From: Spirosoma validum
GTDB lineage: Bacteria; Bacteroidota; Bacteroidia; Cytophagales; Spirosomataceae
DNA length: 64,000 nt
Direction: 5' to 3'
NCBI RefSeq assembly: GCF_014699035.1
Contig: NZ_JACXAA010000003.1
Span: 310,001-374,000, forward strand
Under the pieces are notes generated by a model. That model did not search any database. It worked only from the letters and a program-made list of their open reading frames with translations, and was not told the DNA's origin. The translations under genes and the position numbers were made by a program. Shown here in pieces: positions 51,450-60,766 of the stretch (positions are counted from its first letter, which is position 1; every line of letters starts with the position of its first letter).

Positions 51450-53246
51450 ATGAAGATTATACGCCTTCTCACACTGGTTTCTGCCATGTTTCTTTGGCAA
51501 ATTGCCGTTGCAAAACCCTCCCTGCCTTTATTGTATGAAATAAACCTGAACGACCGCAGCGACGATCAGTTCAAGGTTACGCTGCATGTCAACGGATTGA
51601 CAACCGACAACGCCGTTTACCAGTTTGCGGCTACAGCGCCCGGTACGTATCAGATTATGAATATTGGCCGCTACGTTCGGTCGTTCAAAGCGCTCGATGC
51701 GAAAGGGCGTGAACTAAAAACACAGCAAATCTCCACTAACCAATGGAAGTTTGATCAGCCGGAGAAAGTACGTACCGTTCAGTACAGCATCGCTGAAACT
51801 TGGGACACGCCGGTTAATGAGCACAAGCCCTACAACATGTGCGGTACGTCCATCGAACAGGACCACGTATTGATCAATGGGCAGGGCGTGTTTGGCTTCC
51901 CAACGGGTATGCAGACGGCTCCTATTGAAATAAAAATTGACTACCCAGCGGAATGGACGGTGGGAACGGCTTTGGACAAAAATGCGAAAGGTTATTTCAC
52001 TGCGTCAAATTATGACCGCATTGTCGATTCACCCATCCTGTTAGGTCGCCTGACCAAAGCGACGACGAAGGTTGCGGGTGCGGACGTTGATGTGTATACG
52101 TATTCGAAAACGGATAAGATCAAGTCAGAGCAATTGTTGAACAACATGCAGGCTATGCTGAATGCGGCTGGTCAGTTTTTGAAGCAGTTGCCCGTAAAAC
52201 GCTATACGTTCCTGTATCATTTTGAAGACCAGAGCTGGGGTGCCTGGGAGCATTCGTACAGTTCGGAATATGTGATTAAAGAAGAAGAGTTCTCGAAGAA
52301 ACTGGCCGATGATATGACGTCGATTGCCGCTCATGAGTTCTTCCACGTCGTAACGCCACTGAACATCCACAGCGAAATCATTCAGCAGTTCAATTTTGAA
52401 ACCCCTACACCCTCGGAGCATCTGTGGCTTTACGAAGGTGTAACAGAATGGGCGAGCGACGCGATGCAGCTACGAGGTAAGATCATGGACCTGCCAACGT
52501 ACCTGGATGAACAGACGCAAAAAATTGCGTACGACAAAAGTCTGGACACAACGTACAGCCTGAGCAAATTGGGCCTAACCTGCTACACCGACGAAGGACA
52601 GCGGCAATACGGAAACATCTATGCGCGTGGTGCCCTGGTTGCGGGATTGCTGGATATTCGCCTGCTCGAACTCTCGAAAGGCAAACGGGGACTGCGCGAA
52701 GTCATTAACGAACTGGCTGCTACGTATGGTCCAAACAAAGCTTTCTCGGAAAAAGACTTCTTTGCTACGTTCGCGCAGATGACGTACCCCGAAATCGCTG
52801 ACTTCTTCAATCGGTACGTAAAAGCCACTGAGCCATTACCCTACAAAGACTATTACGAGAAGCTGGGCATTACATATACACCAGCCATTTCTACGGGTGA
52901 GAAGGTGCCCTGGCTTGGTATGAAACCTACGTTTGTAGATGCCAAGTTTGTACTTACCAGAGTAACAGACCCTTTGTTGAAAGCTGGCTTGCAGGAAAAT
53001 GACGAGTGGGTAGCCTTTAACGGCCAACCGGTAAGCATGGAGACTGTTGGTAAGATTCAGGCTGACTTGAAGCAGCTTAAGGCGGGTGATGCTTACGACC
53101 TTACTGTTCGGCGGAATGGTCAGGACATTACGGTGAAACCGACAATGCTTGAGAAAGAAGCTTTGAAACAGTATGTTTTCGAGCCTAATCCACAAGCTAC
53201 ACCCGAACAAATCCAGTTACGGGAAGTCTGGATGCGTAATCTGTAG
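51450..53246 (+). CDS. secreted M61 glycyl-aminopeptidase-like protease with PDZ domain
   Basis: 598 residues from the ATG at 51450, which opens a signal peptide (IIRLLTLVSAMFLWQIAVA). The N-terminal beta domain precedes the zinc site H295-E-F-F-H299 in AAHEFFHVVTPLN, with the third ligand in WLYEGVTEW. The C-terminal 110 residues form a PDZ domain (PWLGMKPTF, GLQENDEWVAFNGQPVSMETV). The family cleaves N-terminal Gly or Ala from peptides. The PDZ probably binds substrate C-termini. Followed 33 bases later by an unrelated gene on the same strand. Confidence 0.9.
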   Translation: MKIIRLLTLVSAMFLWQIAVAKPSLPLLYEINLNDRSDDQFKVTLHVNGLTTDNAVYQFAATAPGTYQIMNIGRYVRSFKALDAKGRELKTQQISTNQWKFDQPEKVRTVQYSIAETWDTPVNEHKPYNMCGTSIEQDHVLINGQGVFGFPTGMQTAPIEIKIDYPAEWTVGTALDKNAKGYFTASNYDRIVDSPILLGRLTKATTKVAGADVDVYTYSKTDKIKSEQLLNNMQAMLNAAGQFLKQLPVKRYTFLYHFEDQSWGAWEHSYSSEYVIKEEEFSKKLADDMTSIAAHEFFHVVTPLNIHSEIIQQFNFETPTPSEHLWLYEGVTEWASDAMQLRGKIMDLPTYLDEQTQKIAYDKSLDTTYSLSKLGLTCYTDEGQRQYGNIYARGALVAGLLDIRLLELSKGKRGLREVINELAATYGPNKAFSEKDFFATFAQMTYPEIADFFNRYVKATEPLPYKDYYEKLGITYTPAISTGEKVPWLGMKPTFVDAKFVLTRVTDPLLKAGLQENDEWVAFNGQPVSMETVGKIQADLKQLKAGDAYDLTVRRNGQDITVKPTMLEKEALKQYVFEPNPQATPEQIQLREVWMRNL

Positions 53247-53279
53247 AAAATAGCCATCCAGCCCTAAGAGAAAGAACAC

Positions 53280-53894
53280 ATGAGTATACTGAGGAAACTG
53301 TTTGGTCCTTACAAAGACGAGGTTTGGCAGCAACTGGCTGATGAGATTCACGCCGATTTTATTGACGGTGGTTTCTGGAAAGGGAGCCGGGTACAAGCCA
53401 ATGTTAAGGAGTGGACGATAACGCTCGATACGTACACTGTTTCAACCGGAAAAACGCAGATTCCCTACACCCGGATGAGAGCACCTTATGTGAATCAGGA
53501 TGGTTTTCGATTCAACATATACCGGAGAGGGTTTTTCAGCAATTTACAGAAGAGACTAGGGATGCAGGATGTTGAGGTAGGCTACCCTGATTTTGACGAT
53601 CAGTTCATTATTCAGGGGAATGATGAATATAAACTCCAGCTTCTATTTAAGAATATCAACATCCGGCAATTGATGGAAGCGCAACCTGACATTAGCCTGC
53701 AAGTGAAAGATGATGAGGGCTGGTTAACAAATCGGTTTCCAGAAGATGTGGATCTGTTATCGTTTCAGGTAGTTGGTGTTATTAAAGATGTCGAGCGCTT
53801 AAAACAGCTTTACGGGCTCTTTGCCGAAGTCCTTAATCAGCTTTGTCGAATTGGATCAGCTTATGAGAATGATCCTGACGTAGAGCTGATCTAA
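53280..53894 (+). CDS. uncharacterised cytoplasmic protein
   Basis: 204 residues without signal or transmembrane segment. Beta-rich first half (NVKEWTITLDTYTVSTGKTQ, shown here as DTYTVSTGKTQIPYTRMRAP in part), then helix-rich. It may be related to the DUF3137 type or to proteins that measure a ligand, but I see no clear motif. The pattern of alternating strands, FRFNIYRRGFFSNLQK and LFGPYKDEVWQQLADEI, is common to small uncharacterised proteins in this phylum. Likely co-transcribed with the M61 gene. A terminator follows. Confidence 0.6.
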   Translation: MSILRKLFGPYKDEVWQQLADEIHADFIDGGFWKGSRVQANVKEWTITLDTYTVSTGKTQIPYTRMRAPYVNQDGFRFNIYRRGFFSNLQKRLGMQDVEVGYPDFDDQFIIQGNDEYKLQLLFKNINIRQLMEAQPDISLQVKDDEGWLTNRFPEDVDLLSFQVVGVIKDVERLKQLYGLFAEVLNQLCRIGSAYENDPDVELI

Positions 53895-53924
53895 AAATTT
53901 TTTAAGTAGGAATAATACAACTGT

Positions 53925-53965
53925 CGCCGTAATAACTGCCTAACTGTCAGTCATTACGGCGTTTT
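53925..53965 (+). terminator. Rho-independent terminator after the 53280 gene
   Basis: Arms CGCCGTAAT at 53925-53933 and its complement at 53953-53961 enclose a 19-base loop and run into TTTT at 53962-53965. It lies 30 bases after the stop. Confidence 0.75.
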
Positions 53966-54118
53966 CATGTCGGAAAGACACTATTCCTTCTAACACAGTA
54001 CTGCCAGGATAAAGCATTAAACCATCTGTCGCGATTCTGGTCTTAGAACAAACAATTACGTAGCAGAATACGTTAGTTGTCATTTGTAAGCCATCGTATC
54101 AGTTTAACAATTACTATC

Positions 54119-54868
54119 ATGAAAAAGATACATCAGATTGTTGCATTCGGTATGCTGACAATTAGTGTCGTTGGCCAGGTCGCTGAGGCACAGGCAATAC
54201 AAGGCTGGGGAACCGGAGCAAAAGGAGCTGCCATTGGAGCCGGTGCAGGAGCTGCTTTAGGCGCTATTATCAATAAACAAAATCGCGCCGTTGGCGGAGT
54301 TGCCGGTGGTGTACTCGGTGGAACGGCGGGTTATGCCGTTGGGAAGAGTGCCAAACGACGCTGGAGTCCGCAGGCAACCGGTACGGCCATTGGAACGGGT
54401 GCTGGTGCCGCTGCTGGCGCGATCATCAATAAGCGAAATCGCGTCGTAGGTGGCGTTATCGGTGGCGTTGTAGGTGGGGCTGCCGGTTATGCCATCGGTA
54501 AGCACAAGGATAACAAAAACAAAGCAGCAGAAGCCGCCAGACAAGCGGAAGCGGCTCGAATAGCGGCTGCGGAACGGGCTACCGCTGAAAGAGCTGCGGC
54601 TGAAAAAGCGGCTGCTGATCGGGCGGCTTCGGACAGAGCCGAACAGGCAAAAGCGGTGGCGAAAAACACGACTCCTCCGACCAGACAGGAAGTTGCTAAA
54701 GCCGTTGCCGTAGCGGCCGTTGCACCTAGTATTCAGGCCACTAGTTTAATGGATACCAGTCAGCCACCAGCTTCGTACGTATTGAAACCTGGTTTCCTAC
54801 CAAACGATACGTATGGTGATCCGTCGTCGCCGTACCCAACATCCGAGTATCGTCGGAAAAGCTGGTAA
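54119..54868 (+). CDS. duplicated glycine-zipper envelope protein with Ala-rich coiled coil
   Basis: 249 residues from the ATG at 54119 (signal peptide ending QVAEAQA). Residues 31-76 and 86-128 are two copies of a glycine-zipper unit (GAAIGAGAGAALGAIINK, RNRVVGGVIGGVVGGAAG) of the YMGG/Omp-type family that packs in or across membranes. Residues 135-205 are a long Ala/Glu/Arg coiled coil (ARIAAAERATAERAAAEK). The tail is Pro/Ser-rich. Such proteins can span the outer membrane or bridge envelope layers; function not known. Inverted repeat I follows the stop. Confidence 0.8.
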   Translation: MKKIHQIVAFGMLTISVVGQVAEAQAIQGWGTGAKGAAIGAGAGAALGAIINKQNRAVGGVAGGVLGGTAGYAVGKSAKRRWSPQATGTAIGTGAGAAAGAIINKRNRVVGGVIGGVVGGAAGYAIGKHKDNKNKAAEAARQAEAARIAAAERATAERAAAEKAAADRAASDRAEQAKAVAKNTTPPTRQEVAKAVAVAAVAPSIQATSLMDTSQPPASYVLKPGFLPNDTYGDPSSPYPTSEYRRKSW

Positions 54869-54875
54869 AGTAAGG

Positions 54876-54961
54876 GATGATTTAGACGGGTTGATTCAGG
54901 ATTGATACCAGCGTAGTTCGCTCAGGCAATCTAAATGCTGAATCAACCCGCCTAAATCGTC
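54876..54961. repeat. long intergenic inverted repeat (hairpin I)
   Basis: Arms at 54876-54899 and 54938-54961 match at 22 of 24 positions around a long 38-base loop. The core is GACGGGTTGATTCAG. It starts seven bases after the glycine-zipper gene stop. The sequence is not shared with the other hairpins in the window. Confidence 0.85.
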
Positions 54962-55000
54962 AATGGGTTTGGTCCATCATTCATAATTAACGCAACCATC

Positions 55001-55456
55001 ATGAAACTATCCTCCTGCCTTCTGTTCGCTGCTGTCCTGGTAAGTTCCTGTTCAAAATCGACCGATACGGTCAATGTCCAGGAGCTCGATCAGCAATTTA
55101 TTGGTGCCTGGAATAATAAAGACTCGGCAAAAATTATCTCGTTTCTGGCCGATGATATACATTTTCTGCAAGGCAACACGCATTTTAAAGGGAAAGCCGA
55201 AGTCTCCAGCAAGTGGGTGAGCGAAACGCTGCCAACGCTTACGGACTTAAAAACCAACGTAGTAAGTTCCGGTACCGATAGCCAGACGGCCTACGAAGCC
55301 GGTACATTTTCCGTGGACGTACTGCCCGTCAATCCTAAAGATCCGCATGCGTACGGTGAAGGAAATTATATTCTGCTTTGGAAAAAAGGTGCCGACAATA
55401 CCTGGAAACTAAGTTACGCGCAGTTGGAAGACCTGCCTGTTCAACTGAAAAACTAG
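55001..55456 (+). CDS. NTF2/DUF4440-like lipoprotein
   Basis: 151 residues. Lipoprotein signal with lipobox VSSC at 14-17. The mature NTF2-like fold starts VNVQELDQQFIGAWNNKDSA and continues SFLADDIHFLQGN, the pattern of DUF4440/SnoaL proteins, with YILLWKKGADNTWKLSYAQ as the last two strands. No catalytic residues are certain. An exported, lipid-anchored NTF2 protein. The next gene starts four bases after the stop, so the two are co-transcribed. Confidence 0.75.
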   Translation: MKLSSCLLFAAVLVSSCSKSTDTVNVQELDQQFIGAWNNKDSAKIISFLADDIHFLQGNTHFKGKAEVSSKWVSETLPTLTDLKTNVVSSGTDSQTAYEAGTFSVDVLPVNPKDPHAYGEGNYILLWKKGADNTWKLSYAQLEDLPVQLKN

Positions 55457-55460
55457 TCTC

Positions 55461-55874
55461 ATGACAACGAATGAAATTTATGACGTACTGACCGATGCCA
55501 TCAGTTCGGTTATTCCAGACGATTGGACGATTGCCCGGCTGAACGTTCAACTATTGTCGGATGGACAGGAGATTGAATTCGACGGTACGTATCTAACACC
55601 GGCAGGGGAGGCCGAACCTTTAAGCACCGATTTCCCCGATGAGGTGACTGAGGCTGTTCAGGAACTGTACCTGCATCGAAAGAATGAAGGCCAACCCCGT
55701 GCGAATCTGCTACAGATTGACTTAACCGCCCAGGGTAAGTTCACCACCGATTTTAGCTGGGATCAGGAAATTCAGGACGAAGATGACCACTTTAACAACG
55801 GCGGTACGGCCCGCGAGTGGATGGAAATTCGTAAGGCCAAATATGGGTCGGAAGATGAGGACACTACGGTATAG
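55461..55874 (+). CDS. small acidic protein, possibly YezG/DUF600-like
   Basis: 137 residues, strongly acidic, no signal. NEIYDVLTDAISSVIPDDWT followed by LNVQLLSDGQEIEFDGTYL resembles the first half of YezG-type immunity proteins (start: helix, then IPxxW and a beta sheet), but the resemblance is weak. No toxin partner is adjacent, so an immunity function is not supported by context. It lies four bases after the NTF2 lipoprotein gene and converges with the TRIC gene with only a few bases between. Confidence 0.5.
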   Translation: MTTNEIYDVLTDAISSVIPDDWTIARLNVQLLSDGQEIEFDGTYLTPAGEAEPLSTDFPDEVTEAVQELYLHRKNEGQPRANLLQIDLTAQGKFTTDFSWDQEIQDEDDHFNNGGTAREWMEIRKAKYGSEDEDTTV

Positions 55875-56492
55875 TTAGTGTTCCCATTTGTCCCGATAGA
55901 TGAATTTGGGCATGTGCCAGTCGTATCGAATGGATAACAAACGCAGGGTTAGTCCTATTGCCGCAGCAGCCAGCATGGCGATTGTTGGATTGCCGTACCA
56001 ATGGTCGATTGCTACGTAGACGCCACCTGTCACGAGTGACGCACTGGCATAGATTTCTCTCCGAAAAAGCAACGGAATGTCATTGCACAATACGTCTCGC
56101 AGAACCCCACCTGCGCAACCCGTTATGACTCCGCTGGCGACGATGATAGTAACCGGGAGGTGAATATCCTGGGCGATCTGGCAGCCAATAATGGTGAATA
56201 CAACCAGACCCAGGGCATCCAGATACAAAAACAGCTTCCTCAGTCGACCCATAAACGACGCAATCAGTGGCGTAAAAAGGGCAGCTCCAGCGGTTATCAG
56301 CAGGTATTCGGGGTGTTCGACCCAGGCCATTGGGTAATGGTCAAACAGGATATTCCGTATTGTGCCTCCGCCCAGTGCCGTAATCCAGGCAATGATACAG
56401 ACGCCTACCCAATCCATATCCCGGCGACCAGCCGATAAAGCCGCTGTCATGGCTTCGGCGGTTATGGCAACAATGTATAAGATGTGTAGCAT
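55875..56492 (-). CDS. TRIC-type (YadS/UPF0126) cation channel
   Basis: 205 residues with seven membrane segments. The two inverted-repeat halves show the family glycine motifs ALGGGTIRNILFDHYP and GCAGGVLRDVLCNDIP, each followed by an aromatic/acidic turn. Prokaryotic TRIC channels are homotrimers that pass K+ or Na+; some are linked to glycine transport. Start at 56492 (MLHILYIVAITAEAM). Its stop meets that of the 55461 gene. Monocistronic. Confidence 0.88.
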   Translation of the reverse strand: MLHILYIVAITAEAMTAALSAGRRDMDWVGVCIIAWITALGGGTIRNILFDHYPMAWVEHPEYLLITAGAALFTPLIASFMGRLRKLFLYLDALGLVVFTIIGCQIAQDIHLPVTIIVASGVITGCAGGVLRDVLCNDIPLLFRREIYASASLVTGGVYVAIDHWYGNPTIAMLAAAAIGLTLRLLSIRYDWHMPKFIYRDKWEH

Positions 56493-56823
56493 ACTAACTT
56501 GGCCTGCATACTGTAAGCCACATGAGGCTTATTTTAATAACTGACTTAGGTAAATGTACCTACAAATCTGTGGAAATTTTACTCAACTTCTGTACAGGTC
56601 GGATACGTTAAATTAAGCTATATAGATGCAAGCTTTTTATAATCACGGTCTTAACAAAAACGATGCATTCTGGCATCAAATTCGCACTTACTCTTTTTGA
56701 AAACATCAATATCCCTATGATACGCCAAGCGAATCAGCTATCACCCTACAGATGTTTTCCCTTACTCAACGCTATGAAAAAACCTCAATTCCTTTACCTG
56801 GATTGAGGTTTTACTTTTTTTTC
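56493..56823. other. 331-base gap ending in a bidirectional terminator
   Basis: AT-rich gap between the TRIC start and the Bcr stop (both minus strand). The terminator at 56779-56812 is the only structure I recognise. No promoter element with an exact TAnnTTTG on the minus strand is seen in front of the TRIC gene. Confidence 0.5.
56779..56820. terminator. bidirectional terminator after the Bcr/CflA gene
   Basis: Arms AAAACCTCAAT at 56779-56789 and its complement at 56802-56812 enclose a 12-base loop. T-runs follow on the plus strand (to 56820), and an A-run precedes it for the minus strand. It lies 12 bases beyond the Bcr stop. Confidence 0.85.
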
Positions 56824-58059
56824 CTACAGCAGAACTTCCGCCATTGGCTCATCAACCGGATTTTTGCTCGCCAGGTAGCGTATGGTACGTTGACCAATCA
56901 GGAGAATGACCAATCCGCTAACGGCACAAATCATCATCACGCCAACCATCGGAAGGGCGGTATTGTTGTGAAGCGCGCTGACAGCCCCGGAAACGATAGC
57001 GCCAAAGCCCATTCGAAAACTCCCCATCAACGCGGCTGCGCTGCCTGCATGACGCACAAACGGGGCCAGCGAAAGCGCTGTGGCATTCGGGCCTGTAATG
57101 CCTTGCCCACATAAAAACAGAAACAGAACCGCAATCAGTCCATATTGTCCATACCACCCCGCCCAGGTTCCTACGATCATAAAGAGCCCAACAATTGATT
57201 GATACGTCAGAGTAGTGAGAATGATTTGCTCACTGCTGAAACGCCTGAGCAGAAACCGATTCAACTGGGTTGGGGCGATGACCGCGATGGACAGAAAAGC
57301 GAAAATCCAGCCGTATTCCTGCGCACTGGCGTGGTAAATATTCATAAACACATCGGACGAACCAGCCAGATACGCAAACGGTGCCGACGTAGCCAGACCA
57401 CCGACCAGCGCGTATGTCAGAAACTGGGGCTGCTTCAATACCGTAAAAAAGCTGCCTAACACGGCTTTCGGACGTAGCGAGAGAGTAGTATCGGGCTGTT
57501 TACCATCGGGTAAGGCGAAATAGATTCCTACCAGAATCAGAGCCGTAATAGCGGACAGAATAATGAAAATGGAATGCCAGCCCAAGGCCTCAGTTGCATA
57601 GCCACCGACAGTAGGGGCAATCATGGGCGAAACCGCGACAACCAGTATGAGCAGAGAAAACACCTGGGCAATCTGATCGACAGGAAACAGATCACGTACT
57701 AAAGCCTGTGCTGCTACCAAACCGACGCAGCCCCCAAGCGCCTGTAGGAGCCGCATGGCTATCAGCGTTTCGATGGACGTACTTAATGCGCAGCCTATTG
57801 ATGCCAGCATGTAGACGACCAGGCCAGCGTAGAGGGGAAGTTTTCGACCAAACCGATCCAGCAAAGGGCCGTATAGAAGCTGGCCGACCGAAATGCCAAT
57901 CAGATAAGCCGTTAAGGATAATTGAACCTGAGCAATCGAGGTGTGCAAGTCTTTGGCAATGGCCGGAAATCCCGGCAAATACATGTCAATCGAGAAGGGG
58001 CTAATGGTTGAAAGCGTTCCTAAAATCAGGATAATGACAAAATGCTGTCGGCGAGTCAT
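56824..58059 (-). CDS. Bcr/CflA-family drug exporter
   Basis: 411 residues from the ATG at 58059. The frame extends to 58167 but the extra codons have no homology. Twelve membrane segments; the DHA1 signatures are TISPFSIDMYLPGFP at the start, LYGPLLDRFGRKLPL (motif A), ALGGCVGLVAAQALVRDLFP and VVAVSPMIAPTVGGY (motif C). The family exports bicyclomycin, chloramphenicol, sulphonamides and cysteine. A resistance or detoxification role is expected; the substrate here is unknown. Terminator on its 3' side. Confidence 0.9.
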   Translation of the reverse strand: MTRRQHFVIILILGTLSTISPFSIDMYLPGFPAIAKDLHTSIAQVQLSLTAYLIGISVGQLLYGPLLDRFGRKLPLYAGLVVYMLASIGCALSTSIETLIAMRLLQALGGCVGLVAAQALVRDLFPVDQIAQVFSLLILVVAVSPMIAPTVGGYATEALGWHSIFIILSAITALILVGIYFALPDGKQPDTTLSLRPKAVLGSFFTVLKQPQFLTYALVGGLATSAPFAYLAGSSDVFMNIYHASAQEYGWIFAFLSIAVIAPTQLNRFLLRRFSSEQIILTTLTYQSIVGLFMIVGTWAGWYGQYGLIAVLFLFLCGQGITGPNATALSLAPFVRHAGSAAALMGSFRMGFGAIVSGAVSALHNNTALPMVGVMMICAVSGLVILLIGQRTIRYLASKNPVDEPMAEVLL

Positions 58060-58171
58060 GCGCACAAACAAGAGATAGTTAGTATAAAGACGTTCAACGA
58101 GAAACGATTGTTCCGCATGGGTGAAATGCATCAAAAATCCTACTTGACGTAATGCACTACGTGTCATGCAA

Positions 58172-58206
58172 AAGCCTTCCCAGTCTGATTCAGAATGAGA
58201 AGGCTT
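58172..58206 (-). terminator. terminator after the 58227 gene
   Basis: Arms at 58172-58180 (AAGCCTTCC) and 58198-58206 pair at eight of nine positions around a 17-base loop, and a short A-run before the first arm gives Ts on the minus strand. It lies 20 bases after the stop. Confidence 0.65.
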
Positions 58207-58226
58207 CTCTTGATTAAGCGTTGGGA

Positions 58227-58610
58227 CTAGCTCATCGTAACGGTTCGGTAGGTCGCTGATGTGTGGGTATTCAAAACGATATCACTCACCTGACGAGTAT
58301 TGCCTTCTGTTATAACGAGTTCATAAACTCCATCGGGAAGCTCCCTGAGGTCAAAGCGAATACGGCTGGGAACAACCTGTTTGTTGATCGACTTATTGGC
58401 TAACGTTCGGCCCTGCTGATCGACAACCTCAATCAATAGGTTACTGTCTGTTTTCCCGACAACTACATCAACTTTACCATTTAGAACCGGTCGAACCGTA
58501 GTTTGTGTAATTGGGGTTAAATCAGCAAGGGCATTACCGTCCTGCGCGAAACTGATTGACGATCCTGCAATAGCCAAGGCAAAGAGTAACGAAGTGATTA
58601 GCGTTTTCAT
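58227..58610 (-). CDS. small secreted protein with T9SS-like C-terminal fold
   Basis: 127 residues from the ATG at 58610, which opens a signal peptide (TLITSLLFALAIAGSSISFAQ). Residues 50-127 (LLIEVVDQQGRTLANKS, IRFDLRELPDGVYELVITEG) have the beta pattern of Por-type sorting or DUF3244 domains: IxxxxGxxL, then LPxGxYxL. However, there is no passenger domain and the final residues (SDIVLNTHTSATYRTVTMS) differ from the usual xxxKvVv. It may be a stand-alone Ig-like envelope protein. A terminator follows it. Confidence 0.65.
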   Translation of the reverse strand: MKTLITSLLFALAIAGSSISFAQDGNALADLTPITQTTVRPVLNGKVDVVVGKTDSNLLIEVVDQQGRTLANKSINKQVVPSRIRFDLRELPDGVYELVITEGNTRQVSDIVLNTHTSATYRTVTMS

Positions 58611-58879
58611 AATTTTATCGTTTAAAAGTGAGTTGTTTGGTGATTCCCGGTTGCAGTAGTGCTCCCGACTTCTGAGACAAAACAACGCCTGTTCATGAGG
58701 ATAAAAAAATGAAATCGATAGGGAAGGATCGAACGTCGACCAATAGCCGGTTTCTATGTAATAATCTGATTATTAGTGCCTTTTGTTGATTATTGGGCTT
58801 TTGATAGATCAGAATGATTCGTTGATAGAGATAAACAGCCTATTGATCGAGTTTGGACCCTGCACGCACGCCAGAAAAT

Positions 58880-60766
58880 CTACTTCGCTTTCCAACTGTT
58901 ATTCGTCTCGTCGGCATCCATAAAAATCCCGCCTTCTAAAGCGACCGACTGGACTTTCTTTTTGATGGGCAGCTTCAGCGTCGCCTGTTTTTGATTAGCC
59001 TGCCAGATGCCCGGTGTCTGGTGAAACGTTTCTTTGGTCCCATCGGCAAACGTAACGACCACGTCGACCGGCGCTACGTAGCCGCCAATGTTCTGTAACG
59101 TAATGACCGATTGGGTAGGGGAGTTTGTTACGTTCTGAATGGCGAAATCGATGTAATTGTTGCTGAAATACCAGTTGTTCCAGAACCAGTTCAGATCTTT
59201 TCCCGATCCGCTATTGAAACTGAAAAACATATCCCAGGGTGTTGGATGTTTTCCGTTCCAGCGGTTCATGAACTCGTGCAAGCCTTTTTTGAACAGCTCA
59301 TCGCCCAGTAAGTCTTTAACGGCCAGATAACCCAGCGCTGCTTTTCCATACTCGTTGTTGCCCAGTGCGGCTCCGCTCAGAATGTTAGAGGGCGTAATAA
59401 TCGGTAAATCCTGCTCGGCCGACGGGTCCTTGATCCAGTTGTCGACCCGAAATAGTTTAAAATTGGCAATGGCCTTTTCTTTGCCGAGGTCTGCCTGCAT
59501 GATCAGATGTTCCAGCGCCGTGGCCCAACCTTCATCCATGAAGCCATAGCGGGTTTCGTTTGTGCCCATGTAGAACGGAAACCAGGTGTGCGCAATCTCA
59601 TGCTCGGCCACAAAACGCGAAAAATTCAGATCGGGCGTGGGACTGTCGTTTACCATCATCGGGTATTCCATATCGGCGAAGCCCTGCACGATAGTTGTTT
59701 TCGGATAAGGATACGGAATGCCCGGCCAGTTGTTCGAAAACCAATCCAGTGAATGCCGCCCGAAATCGACCATGTGGTGAAAGTCATTGGCATTATCTTT
59801 AAAAGCGGCCTGCACACTCGATCGCCGACCGGTTTTTTTATCGACTACTATACTCGACGCATCCCAGACGTACTGATCGCTGATGCACAAGGCAATATCG
59901 GGAATGTTGGTGGCTGTCCAACGCCAGACGTTACTGGCCTGCTGGGCCGTTACGTTCCGGGCGGCAACGTCTTTGGCCGTTGCTACGTGGATGACTGAAT
60001 CGGTCTGCATGGATTCGGTCAGGCGTTTGGCGAACGTGGGTTGAAGCACTTCGCTGGCATTCTGCAGGTTACCGGTCGACCAGACGATGAAATTGGCCGG
60101 AACCTTTACGTTCATAACGTAATCGTTGAAATCACTGTAAAATTCCTGCGCTTCGGTAAACGGCATCGTATCCCAGCCATAATAATCGTCCCGAACGGCT
60201 ATGCGTGGATAGAAGTAAGCGAGATAGAACGTAGTGGAATCCAACTTCCCTTCGCGGTTGCTCTCCACGGAAATGTCGTAATGCCAGTCGAACGAAAGCT
60301 TAACGGAGTCATGCGGCATTAGCGGTTTCGTTAGGGGCATTCGCTGTACGGTCGTGTTCGCATCCCGCCACATGCGATTCACGTTGTTTTCGGCATACCG
60401 GTCGATTTTTATGCCCGATGTCATGTAGTCTGACGAGACGGGTTGCTGGCGAATGGCACCCTGCCGGTGGCTATTCAGGAATAACTTAAACGTAAGAAAA
60501 CTCAGCGTGTCCGGGCTGTTGTTGATATAGGTGATTTCTTCGCTTCCCTGAATCGTGCGATTTGGTGGGGTACACGTAAGGGTTATGGTATAGCGGGCCG
60601 AATTCTGCCAGTAATTTTTACCCGGTTTACCATCCATCGAACGCGTCCCTTTCTGGTACGCCTGTTTCACGTTACGGGGCATGTACAGACTTTGTGCCTG
60701 CGCCAGATTTAGGACTGTAGTTACTAAGAAAAAGAAAATCGGAAGGTAGGTTCGATACGTTGACAC
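58880..60766 (-). CDS. secreted M1-family metallopeptidase
   Basis: 628 residues starting at GTG 60766 with a signal peptide (LPIFFFLVTTVLNLAQAQ). Zinc site H389-E-I-A-H393 with E412 in FMDEGWATALE, and the GAMEN-like loop GFADMEYP at 362-369. Same domain layout as the M1 protein at 393-2372, but low sequence similarity by eye: this is another exported M1 branch. It probably trims peptides for uptake. The C-terminal segment is a short beta domain. It is divergent from the gene at 61074. Confidence 0.9.
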   Translation of the reverse strand: MSTYRTYLPIFFFLVTTVLNLAQAQSLYMPRNVKQAYQKGTRSMDGKPGKNYWQNSARYTITLTCTPPNRTIQGSEEITYINNSPDTLSFLTFKLFLNSHRQGAIRQQPVSSDYMTSGIKIDRYAENNVNRMWRDANTTVQRMPLTKPLMPHDSVKLSFDWHYDISVESNREGKLDSTTFYLAYFYPRIAVRDDYYGWDTMPFTEAQEFYSDFNDYVMNVKVPANFIVWSTGNLQNASEVLQPTFAKRLTESMQTDSVIHVATAKDVAARNVTAQQASNVWRWTATNIPDIALCISDQYVWDASSIVVDKKTGRRSSVQAAFKDNANDFHHMVDFGRHSLDWFSNNWPGIPYPYPKTTIVQGFADMEYPMMVNDSPTPDLNFSRFVAEHEIAHTWFPFYMGTNETRYGFMDEGWATALEHLIMQADLGKEKAIANFKLFRVDNWIKDPSAEQDLPIITPSNILSGAALGNNEYGKAALGYLAVKDLLGDELFKKGLHEFMNRWNGKHPTPWDMFFSFNSGSGKDLNWFWNNWYFSNNYIDFAIQNVTNSPTQSVITLQNIGGYVAPVDVVVTFADGTKETFHQTPGIWQANQKQATLKLPIKKKVQSVALEGGIFMDADETNNSWKAK

